From Acanthaster planci (taxonomy: Eukaryota; Echinodermata; Asteroidea; Valvatida; Acanthasteridae): a stretch of 64,000 nucleotides of DNA. Of the stretch, positions 25,503 through 37,263 are shown one piece after another. Under the pieces are notes generated by a model, which was not told the DNA's origin, did not search any database, and worked only from the letters and a program-made list of their open reading frames with translations. The position numbers were made by a program, and so were the translations under genes. The stretch's first letter is position 1; every line of letters begins with the position of its first letter. Where the stretch lies: positions 9,041,358 through 9,105,357 of the forward strand of contig NW_019091362.1 in the NCBI RefSeq assembly GCF_001949145.1, in the 5' to 3' direction.

Positions 25503-26516
25503 AACGTGCTGTCACTATGCCCTAGCTAACGGACGGGCACAAAATGGCCCGTTACTACAGAACGACAGACGACACCAGCCCAGATGAAACGCCCTCTGTT
25601 GTGAACTGGCTCACTTTCACTCACTAGCACACAGCTAGTCTCTGCTACGTGTTTTGTAGGTCGTTTGATGCAAGGAATTTGAAGAACTGCATGTCAAATC
25701 ACAAACCTACATGTATCAATGGACAATATGGTCAACTTGACGATTATAAAATTATCATACTGTATTAAAATTACAGTAACCACTGTGATCACTTTTCAGG
25801 TAAAATAAAGGTCTCAGAAAAATCATGGCGAGAATATGTAACTTAAGTTAAACGGGCCTGCTCAAGCTTTAAAAATCCACCTTTCAGAGTCAGTTTTGTA
25901 TTTGGGAATGACAGCCATTTTGAGTGACCGCATCACTCATCCAATAGATTTTATAGCAATCCCAGAAATTTATCCAGTCACTCTCTCAAACATACATCCC
26001 TAAAACCGATGGTTTGTTTTAAAAATGGGCACACAAAGCTAAACCTCAATTTTTAGTACTGTTAGTGGAGGAAATCTGGTCTTTCCGGAGTCCTATTATC
26101 CCTTATAAAGGATCTCCACTTGGGAAAAAAATTCAAGGAGAAAAATACCTCTACTTTTCCAAATGATAGCACGACTCACACAATATCCACTCCCTCACTC
26201 ATCAATTTTATTCTACAATAGCAGCGTATTGTTGACTACTCCAAAGACAACCATATGAAACCCTAGGTAGTTGATCAATGACTCTAATTTCTGAATATTT
26301 CAGAAGTTTTGCTGTTCAAAATTTCGGGAGCTGTAAAGTTCAACTAAATTTGCTTTCTTATCAGTTTGTCGATTAAGTAGCACAGGGACACTGAATAAAT
26401 ACTAACATAACAGACATGATGAAAAAAGAGTTGGCTTTGAACCTACATGCGCAGGCTATAAGATGGCATGCCAGCACTCAACAAAACTTGGTCCTTCCAG
26501 CCCTACTCCAACAGCA

Positions 26517-26590
26517 GAGAGGGATAACTCAGTTGGTATGGAATGACCAGTAGCCTGGAGGCTGCGGATTCAAACCCTGCCCTGACTTAC
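26517..26590 (+). mobile_element. tRNA-derived SINE-like fragment
   Basis: The segment GGGATAACTCAGTTGGTA resembles a tRNA 5' end with an RNA polymerase III A box (TAACTCAGTTGG), and 38 bases on GGATTCAAACCC resembles a B box. The intervening arms do not form a convincing tRNA cloverleaf, so a SINE head or tRNA pseudogene is more likely than a working tRNA. The 3' body boundary is not defined. Confidence 0.5.
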
Positions 26591-27841
26591 TCCAGTTGTC
26601 AGGTCATCAACCCTCTATGCATAAACCATGTATGGTATCCTCTCTTGCAATTATTGCAGGTGATTTAAATTTATTGTGTAACGTATTTGAAATGTGTAGC
26701 TTAAAATTTTTAAGAAACTATGACAAAGCCATTCATTTAATTTATTCATCTATTTTGGAGTCATTGAAAGTGACACCTTATGGTTTGTATTTGAATTACT
26801 TACAGAAAATATATTTATACATGTATATCATTAATTAGTTACAATAATTTGTTTCGATCATTTGGGCCTGCTCTCAACTGAATACGTGTACATGACAGTG
26901 TACTTAAACATGTCCATTAACAAATATAAAAAATACCAAATTCATATACATTTTAATGTACATAGTGACCCACCAACTAAAACAATTCTTTACAGTTAAA
27001 AAATCGCATCTTTGTACAACACGTCTTTCAACAGGTAAATGTATACAGACACAACTATTCTTAAAGTTTGATATACATGCACAAAAACGTGCAGAATTCC
27101 TGAGCCTCAAAATTCACAGCAATTAATACGAAGCACATTGACTTAGACTCCTAGGACAACAGATTCAACCTCTCCCTTTGTTTGTGCAGATACATTGAGT
27201 TACTCCAAAGAGAGTACAACATGCTGATTTTAGTGAGCGGTGTTACAATCTTTGACAGCCGAGGACAGATAAAGCAGCAGAATGCAGGGAAAATCCCATT
27301 CAGGGACTTTGTTATTATTTATAGCAATAGAAAAACAACATGCATAAACTGCAGCGATTCCAGAGGTCCGGTAACAATCGAATTTTCAAACAAAATATAA
27401 TTGAACCTCGGCTTTTGCAAAAATAACTCTTTCTCCCCTGTTTGCGTAAGTATGGCATCCGAAAGCCTCCACACCAGAGTAGGTTGCAGTCCATCAAATT
27501 ACGTCCAAAGTAGGAGCCCACAGACTAGTACTGCATGGACTGTTGTCCGTCAGCTGCCAAACACCCAACAGAAGAATCTGCCATCCCTTAGAAGTTTTCT
27601 AACGAATTATGCGATCCAAAATTTGTGTTTCACGTCAGGCAAGTGAGATCTCTGGTAATTACATCATTAACTTTTGGAACAAAGAGTGGGGCAAATCTCC
27701 AGCCACTGAATATCTAATTGAAGATCGCAAGCTCCAAGTACATCAACCGATGGCAGTGCCTGCCGAGCCATACTGAGGACATATGGCTATGAGGCGGTCA
27801 CAGAATCAGGGGGCCTTGTGAACTAAGGGGTCCTCGCAAAC

Positions 27842-30800
27842 TCACGGTAGCACCTGGGAGCGCAAATCGTGCTGCTTCTGCTCTCGGACGGCCAGACGTA
27901 GGTCCTTGGCTTCCTGGTTCTTCTGCTCCTTGTTGTAGAAGAATTCCCGGCGCCGGATCTCATTGCCTCGTCGCTGTGCATCCCGTAAGGCCTCCTGCTC
28001 ACTTTGCTCAGAGAGTTTCTGGACATGCCGCCTTGTCAGCTCATCTTGCCTCTGCTGTTTAATCTCCTGCGTGGTTCATTAAAAGGAAAAAGGTCAGTCT
28101 TTCTGAACTCCACCCAGTTACGAAACACTTTCAGATCATTCAAAGAACGTTTTCCTCGTTCACAAGTGTAATTAAATTTTCACTAGAGAAGGTCAACCTA
28201 CATGTACTCTCTACATGTCTGTGATGAAACCACCAATGGCTTGTCTATTTTATGAATTTGGCTGAGCTTTCCCAGGTAAGCTCATTCTGGCTTGAGAATG
28301 AATGGCACTTTCAAGGTTCCAGAATGCAAAACAGAGGGAGACTGTGTCATTCAACCGGCATACATGAGGGTGCTGCTCGATGCAGACAGGACGAATGGCA
28401 TACGCGTTTGGCACTTCGTAATAAATGAACAATACCGATCAAGTGACAATCCATTTTTTTGCAAAGGACAAAGGAGCAACAATTCCCCCCACCTGTCTGC
28501 GTGTGATGGCATCCTTGATCTCCTTCTCCCTCTGGGCAGCAATCTCCTCCCGCCTCTGGCTGCGCTGCCGCAGGGCCTCCACCCTGCCCGCCTCCCGCTG
28601 CGCCTCCCGGTTGGACCGCTCTTGCTGCTGCTTGGCGATGCTGGCGCTGACCGACCTCTTGGCCTCCTGGATGCTCCGCAGCTTGTCCTCACTGTCCCGC
28701 TGGCGTTGGACGTCACGCCTGGTCACGTCAGCTGCAAATCTCCTGTGCAGTCAGACATAACAGAGTAACGCTTAAGGAAAACAGTCTCGCTTAGACTGAA
28801 ATTCAAAAGGACACACACTAAAAACCTCCATGGACTAAATTTCTGTGTCAATCTTTTGTTTAACGGTACTCGGCTACATCCTGTACAAAATGTAGAGACA
28901 CAAAGCTACTTTTTCCTAAACACTTCACAAAAGGGAAAGCATTATACAGGGTGTGTATTCAACAACTAACTGCAGAAAGGTACAGAAAATTCACACAATT
29001 GGACAGCTGAATCACTTTAATATTCAGCAACTCAAGGAGTCTTACTCTGTCATTAGTTGCAACAAATATGCGCCCAATGCAATGTGAAAAATGACATAGT
29101 ATGTCACCCGTCCTCATGAAACCCCAGAAAAGCATCAGAAACATATTGGTGTTGATTTTTTCTTACTGTGCAGTTGTCAAGTTTTGATATATTTTATTTA
29201 CAGTATTCTTTGTAGTCAATTTCAATAAAGTGGTGTGTGCCGTAAACCCATACATGGCTTTTACAATGTTTAACTACCCGGTATGTGAGCATTCAGTCAG
29301 GGAAAAGCAGAGCAAATTAAAAAAAAAGGAATTTTAGGTACATGCAAACAGCCCTGTGAAAAATCCAGAAATGGTTGATTCTTCCCCTCAAAATGAATTC
29401 ATACATGTACTTATGGAATGTTGATACTTTTTTGGGATTCCTTTGGAACAAGTCAATGATGGATCGCAATTAAATCCAGGAAATGAAACCAAATACAGAC
29501 ATAACATACAAATGCATGTGAAAAAAAGTAAACCACTCCACCACGATGCTACTGCGCTAACACTCACGAATGAACACTACATGTACAAAACACAATTACA
29601 ATACATTTATAATTTCTGCATGAACAATAAAAAGATGCACACTACAGAAGGTGATTCATGCTGAAATTCTGAAAGAAATCTGAAGAAAAAGAGAACGAAA
29701 ATGATCACAGTGGACATCAGGCAATGACAAACAATTCAGTCCATGATCAAGCATGCTCTACGTTGAAACAACTACATATTCTACTCGATGATGATGGTTG
29801 AGCATGGCCACACTTACTGATGAGATAGCTGTTTAGGGATGGCGGAGGTAGCCATTTTGGTTAGCGTTTCTGTTGCCATCTGTGATTTGACCTCAGCACA
29901 CACCTGTGATGAGTTTTCTACTGCCCTAAGAACTGCTTGGGTTTGGGCCTTTCCTGAGCTGTTACCGAGTGAGTTCTGTGTGACTGACTTCTCAACTTTT
30001 GACTGCTTTTGAGTGACTGATGAGCTGTGCTGGGTAGTGGTCGAGTTGTGTATGACTGAGTTTTGAATAATCCCATGATTTTTATGATTTTGCATTTGGA
30101 TGCCCTCAAACTGAGTGATAGGTTTCTCAGTGAAAAGCTGTTGTGGATTTGGTTGGTTCTCAGCACCACTGATTTCAGTGACAGCAACATTATGCACTTT
30201 TGATGAACTTGAAAGCTCCTTTGAGGTCTGCGCTGTTTTGACAGTAGATCTCTGATGGAATCTGTGAAAGGTACTTTTGCTAGACTGCACAGATCTTGTT
30301 GGGGGAATTGGTTTTGCAACCTGAGATGATTTCATCAGCATCTGCTGCATGCTCTGCATCAATTCTTCTGGGTTAGTTCCGGGATGGTAATTTTCACTGA
30401 GCAAGGTAATCACTGAGTTCTCTAAATCTTTATTGTTCATTTTGTCCACAGTGGACTTTGTCACTTGGACAATGTTTTTCTCTCCTTGATTGGTGCATCT
30501 TTGTAGCTGAGATTTTGCTTGGAGAGATTTTGTCCCGTAACACTGACTGCTGTCATTCTGAGCGGCAGCTACATTGCCGTGTTCAGTTTCACCTGTGCCG
30601 CCCACCTGAAAAGTTGTCTTTGGTGTGGTAGAAAATGAGTGGTACAGGATGTAAGGGTTGAAAACAATCTGCCCCCTGTGGGTGTCATTCTTCCCTGACT
30701 TATGGGGAACATATTCTTTTTCTTCTTTGGTAGCAGGTGGCGGTGTAAGGGTCTTTCTCTCACCAAAAACTACATCCCGTACAGTGAGTTTTTCTCTTGT

Positions 30801-33800
30801 TTTCGTAAGTGGCTGAGAGCCATCAGTGATACATTTATAAGATTGAGTTGTGGGCTGTGTACTGTGTGACATGTTATCTGGATACATGATTTCAGATTCA
30901 GGTATTTGATCTGAGGTCACAGTATCTGTGACTTGTGTGGCTTGAGCGGTGTCATATCGCATTGTTAGGGACTCCTCAACGGCAACTGATGCCCTGATTA
31001 TGACGATTTCAACAACAATGAAAAAAATAAAGACAGGGAGAAGGAAAGAAGACAAAAGAGGCAGGATCAAAATCAGTCAAGAGGTTGGGGGAATAATACA
31101 ACCAACTGTAAAGTAAATATCAGAAACTTTATCCAGTGCACAAAATTATGAGGACATCTGATGAATTCCTCAAACTTCATGTCGTGTTGCAACATTTCAA
31201 TGCAAATGTTGCACATCTCGCCAAGATATTTTCAAGTTGATTCAAAAGAGTTCATCAGTGCAGATGACCATGACTTGGTCTAAGTTGGTGAGTACGAACA
31301 TAATAAAGAAACTCTTGGCAGTCTTACGGATAATAAAACAGGCTGGTTTCCAATTGAGAAAACTTTGAACTGTGAACTGTGTCATTTTGGAAGAATGATA
31401 CCAGTTATTATGCTGCTGGAACAGCAATGGGCTTGGGCATCGACTCTAGGAAACCGCAGTTACAATGATCATTCTTGTGTGGCACTTTTGAGATGTATAA
31501 CAAATTCATGCATCAATTTTGCTGGATATAAAAGTGCAAACAGGCAAAATGAATTTGGTCCAGATCCAGAAACTCTTAATTTTATTCGTTCTGTCCATCC
31601 CACACGGCAACCTGCTGACTCTGTTAACCCTCACCCCATAGGGACCACTGAAATCCTGCATAACCTTGTTGGGTTCAGCATGACTAGGGTTAATAATGAT
31701 GAATGCACCCTCAATTAATTGATATTTAATAACAAAGGATGTGTAAAGTTTGATGAGTGTGTCGGGGGGGAGGGAGTAGTCTTCGTAATGTCTCTGTCTT
31801 CAGCTTCAGACTTCCCTACTTCCCCTTCATGAACTTAATCCCCTAAGTTGAGGCCTGTGGCTCAATTCAGGTCTATTTTCTGTCTAAGAAGCATCAATTT
31901 ATCTACTGTTAGGTCAAAAGTTATAGCATTCTCCATTGAGTCTACCAGTACGTGCAATTGATTATGCAACGTAAGATCAAATCAAAGGAAAGTTGCAAAG
32001 CCAGGACCTGCAAAAACAAGGCCACATGTGGCCTCTGTAGTCACACCAATGGGCATGATTCATTCAGGAATGGCTTCTTATACAAAGGCTTCAATTCAAG
32101 GAAAAAAACCTGTTCCTTCCCATGTCGATCCATTAGGAAACGAATCTGATCCCATGTGTTTCAATTTCACTAAGTCCGTAAGTGATACCTGCACGTGCCC
32201 AGGCATATATATGTGGATCTAACGATTTTGACAGGTTGAAAATGGATGGAGCATTTTGCTTTGTTGGCAAAAAAAGCAGGGAAATTAACACTCTGTCAGC
32301 ACACATCAAGCATGAGGTTTTGCTGCTTCTAAATGTGCACACTATCTATTGTTAAAAAGCATTTCTATGGTCTTATGGTTGGACATTCGTATTGAAGAAA
32401 AACAACCCAATTCACACTAACTGATGATTTTTGAATGCTGGCAATTATATCAAAATCTTTCGGCAAACATGGTGGAACTTTCCAATTTTCACATGTACAT
32501 ATCATGGATGAAAAATTCATACCCAAAACCTCTGGGCAATTGTTTATTTAGAATTTAAACAAGACAAAGGACTAACCTGCATCTCTGTTCTTTGGCTTCC
32601 TTCACCCGTCTGGCGTCCATCTCCATCTGGGAAAAGTGGGCCTCCATCTGCATCACCTGGTTTCGTCTGTAGAATTTGAGCGAGAGAAAACTGAACAGTG
32701 AGAATTTACCTTGTTTGTAACACAGTCCACTTGTTTTCACTGGGCATTACACAGGTGGACTGCAAATTTTTTTCCAAACTAGTTAGTAACACTTTCGTTT
32801 TCTTCAAACCAAACAGCACATGTACCGTAATACTTAAGTTCTTGAATTTAAAGTCAAGTACATGTACACTGACTTGTCTTCAATCAATGGGTTCCCATTT
32901 GTATAGAAACACACAATACCACCGTCAGGTCATTTACAAACGGAATAAAATTATAAAAGCTCTACTTAAGTTTACCTGTATTCCAGGTAGGCCTTTTCTT
33001 TGGCCTCACGGACCATGTCACGACTACCAATTTTCCGATGAGCTGGGATCACTTGCTGCCTCGTGGCACCATTGGGTGGATGGGGATGTTTCTGTATCCA
33101 CTCCAAATGGGCCCGATCACTCTTGATCTGGTGGTTGACCGTGTTGAAGGCACTGCTGCGGTTGACCGGGCCCATGTCCACTTCGGGGTCGTAAGGGGGC
33201 CGGAGAGGGGGATGAGGGTGTCTTTGGATCCATTCCAGCTGGGCCCGGTCGGTCCTGATCTCCTGGTCAATGCTGTCCAACAAGGCCTGATCCTGGGCTT
33301 GGGAAAATGCTGTGATGGGCTCTGCCAAGATCGGTTGTGCCCTGGCCTCCGCAGGTGCACTCAGGACTGTATCACGAAAGGGCTTGGCTTTGGAATTCTT
33401 GTGAGATGAGGGGCGAGACGATTTGGAGTTGGGGTTCCAGTACCGCCAAGGAGGGCGTTCATCCAAAGAAGTATCCGGGTGGTAGTTGTACAGAAGGCTG
33501 TAGTCGGTACCGACACCTGAGTCCCTAAGTGATAGCGTCTGAGTACCAGTCTCAATTACATTTTCATCCTTTTCCTCATCCTCTGATTCTGATTCCGACA
33601 GCAATTCATTGGCCACGCCCGGAGCAGCAGTACAGGACCCGATACCCGAGTCCATCTCCCCCTCTTCCTTTTGGAATGAGACACTCTTACGCAAGGTTCC
33701 CGACTGTGGTGGGGACACCCTCTGCCTTGTCTCCCCAGATGCCTTGGGGACCTCCGGCATCGTTGGGATCATCTTGTGGTCCATCAGCTGCTGCATCACC

Positions 33801-36800
33801 TTGCGGTTCAGGTCCTCTTTGGTCAGATTAGTGCCCGGGATGAGTTTATGCACCTCCTCGCTCTTAACAATACTCTCCCTTACTGACGGCATACGGAATC
33901 CAAACGCGGGAGAATCGTCGGGGTAGACGGGAACATAAACAGGGTACTTGCCCACAGCCTCGTAACCACCCATCAGGTAGCCAGTCTCCTGAGCTCCTGC
34001 AGTGGTTTTGGACAGGTACCCTGTTCCAACCCCTGTCCTGGAGTTGTACCCTGGGGGTAGCATGACTGGGTAGTAAGGATTGTTGACAAGGTACTGCCTG
34101 GCAGTGATGGGCATCTGTATTTCCAGTTTGATCCTCTCGTACAACTTAAGCGGAATCCAGATGGATGTGTGCTTGGATATCTTCTCTGTTTTTCCGTCAA
34201 AGAAACTGACAACAAGACCTTCAGAATCTGCAGCACCTGCATGGGCCAAACAATGAAAAAAATTACTGAACACATTTCCTTCTTGGTGAATGCAAAAATA
34301 ACCACTATTAACAAAACCCAATCCAAGAGAGTGGGATAAATCTTTTGAGCAACACTTTTTTTCCTGAGGATTCATCAAAAGCACCATTCCTTACACACGT
34401 CTCCTTAGGTAGGTACCGTTGTACAATGTACTAAACCCTCCGTAGCAATTAGGCTAAACCAAACAGCAATTAAATACATTCTTGAAAAACCTTTTCAGGC
34501 TAAATTCCATATCATAAAGCCATCCAGAATACAGCTTCATGAATCATAAATACCTTCTCCAAACAAACATGGTGTCATCCCCCTTAAGCAACGATGCAGT
34601 ATTTTGAAAGAACAACTACCATCAAATTAATATGAGAAGTGACGCTTCTTCACCAGCCAAGCTGCTAGCAAATATGCAGCAGCAACAATGGATTTCATCT
34701 TGAGTGTGTATGTTACTATGGTGATGACCTGCAGCTTAGCAACAGGCACCCGTTCATCTTCATAGCAAATGAGAATTTTCACCAGCAGGTTGTCCTTGAG
34801 CTTGAGGTTATTAATACGCATGCGTCAATAATATAACTTCCATCTCTGCCGGTTATGTGTACACGTGGATCAGGCAGCATGCCTTTTAATAGTAACTAAA
34901 GTCTATGCGCAGCATGGATGGTTTGGTATCTGATGGGGGGATGATTACAGCGGTTGGATAACCCAGAATGTGTGAACCACATGTAACAGCTGTGGTCATT
35001 TTTGCCATATTTGGTACTGGCTCGTATCACAACAAAATGACCATTTATAAACAATTAATACATACTCAGTAGTAGAAACACAGGAAGGTGTTTTGTGAAA
35101 TTGGAAACACATTAATATCCAATATTTTTAAATGGAATGAAAGCAGTTACTGGTACATTTTTATGAAAGTGCCATCATATGCATTCTGTTGAAAATCAAT
35201 GTTAGACAACCGTATGTGAGAAGTAAAATATGTGTAGTCTATTTCTGGTAACATATCCTACTTTTTCAAATTTCAAGCTTAGAACCGCCTGATTACAGAG
35301 CAGTCTACGTGACTTGCCTGCCTCTTCCCAGAAAAATGTCACTTTAGCAGGGAAAAAAAAATGGACAGCAGTGGCATTACGTAAACTTACAGCCTGATGA
35401 CCTCCCCTCAAGACCTTCTAGTACACTCCCAGGGGCGTAGCGAAACTGCAACTTCCCATGAGGTGCCAAGACCTTGTCCCCAGCCGCTACTGAATGCCTC
35501 GACGCATCATTGTATGAAATGATATCATAGACTGCTGTCTCTTGAAGCTGCGGTTGTGCCTTTGACCTGGGCTCTTTGTCAAACTCAATCAGGAAGGTGT
35601 GGTTGGCTGTCACCTGTCAACCAAGACGCCAATAAACAGGGTTCGTTTAAGACCTCAACCACAAGAGAGTAACATACATGTATAAACACATTATGAATAT
35701 ACAAATTGTACACAACTACATGTATCAACTACATTTGGAAGTTTACATAGGGTACACTATAACTGTAAGTGTTTAAAAACAAGTTTTAGATTTTTATCTA
35801 TTCCTGGCAAACCAATGACAGTACATGTGTCTAGTTACAGTATCTTGTAATGTCTGTGACCGTATAGTCGCCAGGTCCCTTATTTCGCCACTTAGTGCGA
35901 AAACCAAACTTGACAATAGATATAGGGACCTGGCAACTATACAGTCACTGGCGTTTTGTGTACTGAAAATTGTAATTTCATGTTTACGTAAATAACTTGA
36001 GTTGATCAGAAAAAGAATGGCTTGGAAGAATTGGTGCAGTCTTAAATATTGACATGAAATTCTTTCAGTCCAAGAAAAGTACATGTACATGCAACTTTTA
36101 TCGCATGTGTATGTAAAAAGGTGCTGTCGTGTATCCACACAGATGCAAAAGCACTGTTCATTAATTGTTCTGAAAGGTATCTTCCACATCTTACATACAT
36201 GTACCTGTTGTTTCACATATCCCAGGCAATAGAAGCCATCTTTATCTCGTCTGGCCAGGACCCTCATGCCTTGCAAGAGAACGCCACCAGTCACCGAATT
36301 ACTGTCGGCGTTTGCCAGAAGCTTTCGCACAAGTTTGGCCGTGGGCCGGTATGTCTCCCATGTGAGGTCTGGGTAACGCAGCTGAACGTTTTCTGTCCGA
36401 ATGACCCTTGTCGGAATGTCATCTACCGAGATGAGTCGCTGCTCAGCAGGATCATGGTCTACTGACGTTGTCACGCTGCACATTTTTGTGGCCATTTCAT
36501 CAGACTGGTCGACGTAGGTTACAGTGTTTGATCTTGGAAGATTCGGCAGAGTTGTCTTGATGCTGGTTGCTGGTATGCCATTTCCTGCCGACACGTCATA
36601 CACTTTGACATTCCTCATTGGTGGGTTATCTAGAGTTGTTGGTGGAGGATTTGGGATTTGTGGCGGAGCATGGTCAGAACAAACAACTACTTTGACTTCC
36701 TCTATCGAGCCCTTGCTCGACAGCCTGACTGTCTGGAAGGTCCCCGCTGTTTCTGTTGCAAGAAAGGTGAGAAATTCACAAGCAGGGAGGTCTGCTATTC

Positions 36801-37263
36801 CACCGGCCAGGTAAATGGCATGAACCGGGCGGCCATCACTCACCAATGCCACGTGTTGAAGGATTTCCTCTGGGGTCTGATCGGGAAGTCCGTCTGTGAC
36901 AAGGTACAAAGCCTCACAGGCACGGTCTGCAAATCCAGCCAGAAGGGCATCCAAGGTGTTTGTTCCTGTCTTGCATCCCAGATTTTTGACCCATTCAGCC
37001 GCCACCGTTACAGTCTGGGGGGTACACTTCACCATGCAGTCTGCCCACGGGACCACCTCAGAGGAGAATTCCATGATGTTGAACATTGAGTCATTGCGCT
37101 TGAAAGAACGAGCCAGAAGGACCTCTACCAGATGCTCCTTGACAACCTCTAGGTAAGGATACATGCTACCTGAGGTGTCCACAAGGAAGGTGATGCTCTT
37201 TGCCTCCAGATCACCAAATATTGTTGGAATGCCTTCAGGCCGAAGAACTGGTGCGTCTGCCAT
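27842..37263 (-). CDS. Large vWA + DUF4537-like + coiled-coil protein
   Basis: Seven exons on the minus strand: 36205-37263, 35391-35613, 32976-34236, 32577-32666, 29818-30993, 28493-28742 and 27842-28066 (stop TGA 27842-27844). Every junction is GT-AG and phases match, giving 1427 residues. The start MADAPVLRPEG at 37263 opens directly before the vWA domain (about residues 20-195), which has an intact MIDAS DTSGS (29-33), TGTNT and LVTDGLPD. Residues of about 320-455, spanning exons 1-3, resemble the Tudor-like DUF4537 domain (GFYCLGYVKQ, DKVLAPHG, VVSFFDGKTE). A long low-complexity region follows with a twice-repeated DRAxLEWIQxHPHPP motif (about 755 and 799) and a DSGIGS sequence (about 623). 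The last 158 residues are Arg/Glu/Gln-rich coiled coil. Its best guess relatives are C11orf16- or VWA3-type proteins, from memory. The function is unknown; vWA with MIDAS suggests metal-dependent protein binding, and the lack of a signal peptide suggests an intracellular protein. Confidence 0.85.
35854..35950. repeat. Imperfect hairpin (foldback) in intron 1 of the vWA gene
   Basis: TGACCGTATAGTCGCCAGGTCCCT is mirrored by AGGGACCTGGCAACTATACAGTCA about 45 bases later, giving a long stem. The arms are nearly perfect, so it is probably a young foldback element of about 100 bp. Confidence 0.75.

Larger units (their letters stand above)
23097..27841. other. Intergenic region, 5' of rapsyn and 3' of the vWA gene
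   Basis: Carries the rapsyn 5' flank and the vWA gene 3' flank, both on the minus strand. A TACATG repeat (25461-25502) and a tRNA-like SINE fragment (about 26517-26590) are present. Open frames such as 24938-25501 on the minus strand show no domain and contain low-complexity translations of the TACATG repeat. No protein gene could be supported. Confidence 0.5.

Noticed and set aside
28292-28768. Long plus-strand frames opposite the coiled-coil exon
   Set aside because: Antisense shadows of the compositionally biased coding exon at 28493-28742.
30994-31070. N-terminal extension of the 418-codon frame in the vWA gene
   Set aside because: A consensus acceptor at 30994-30995 and phase agreement show that this hydrophobic stretch is intron, not a signal peptide.
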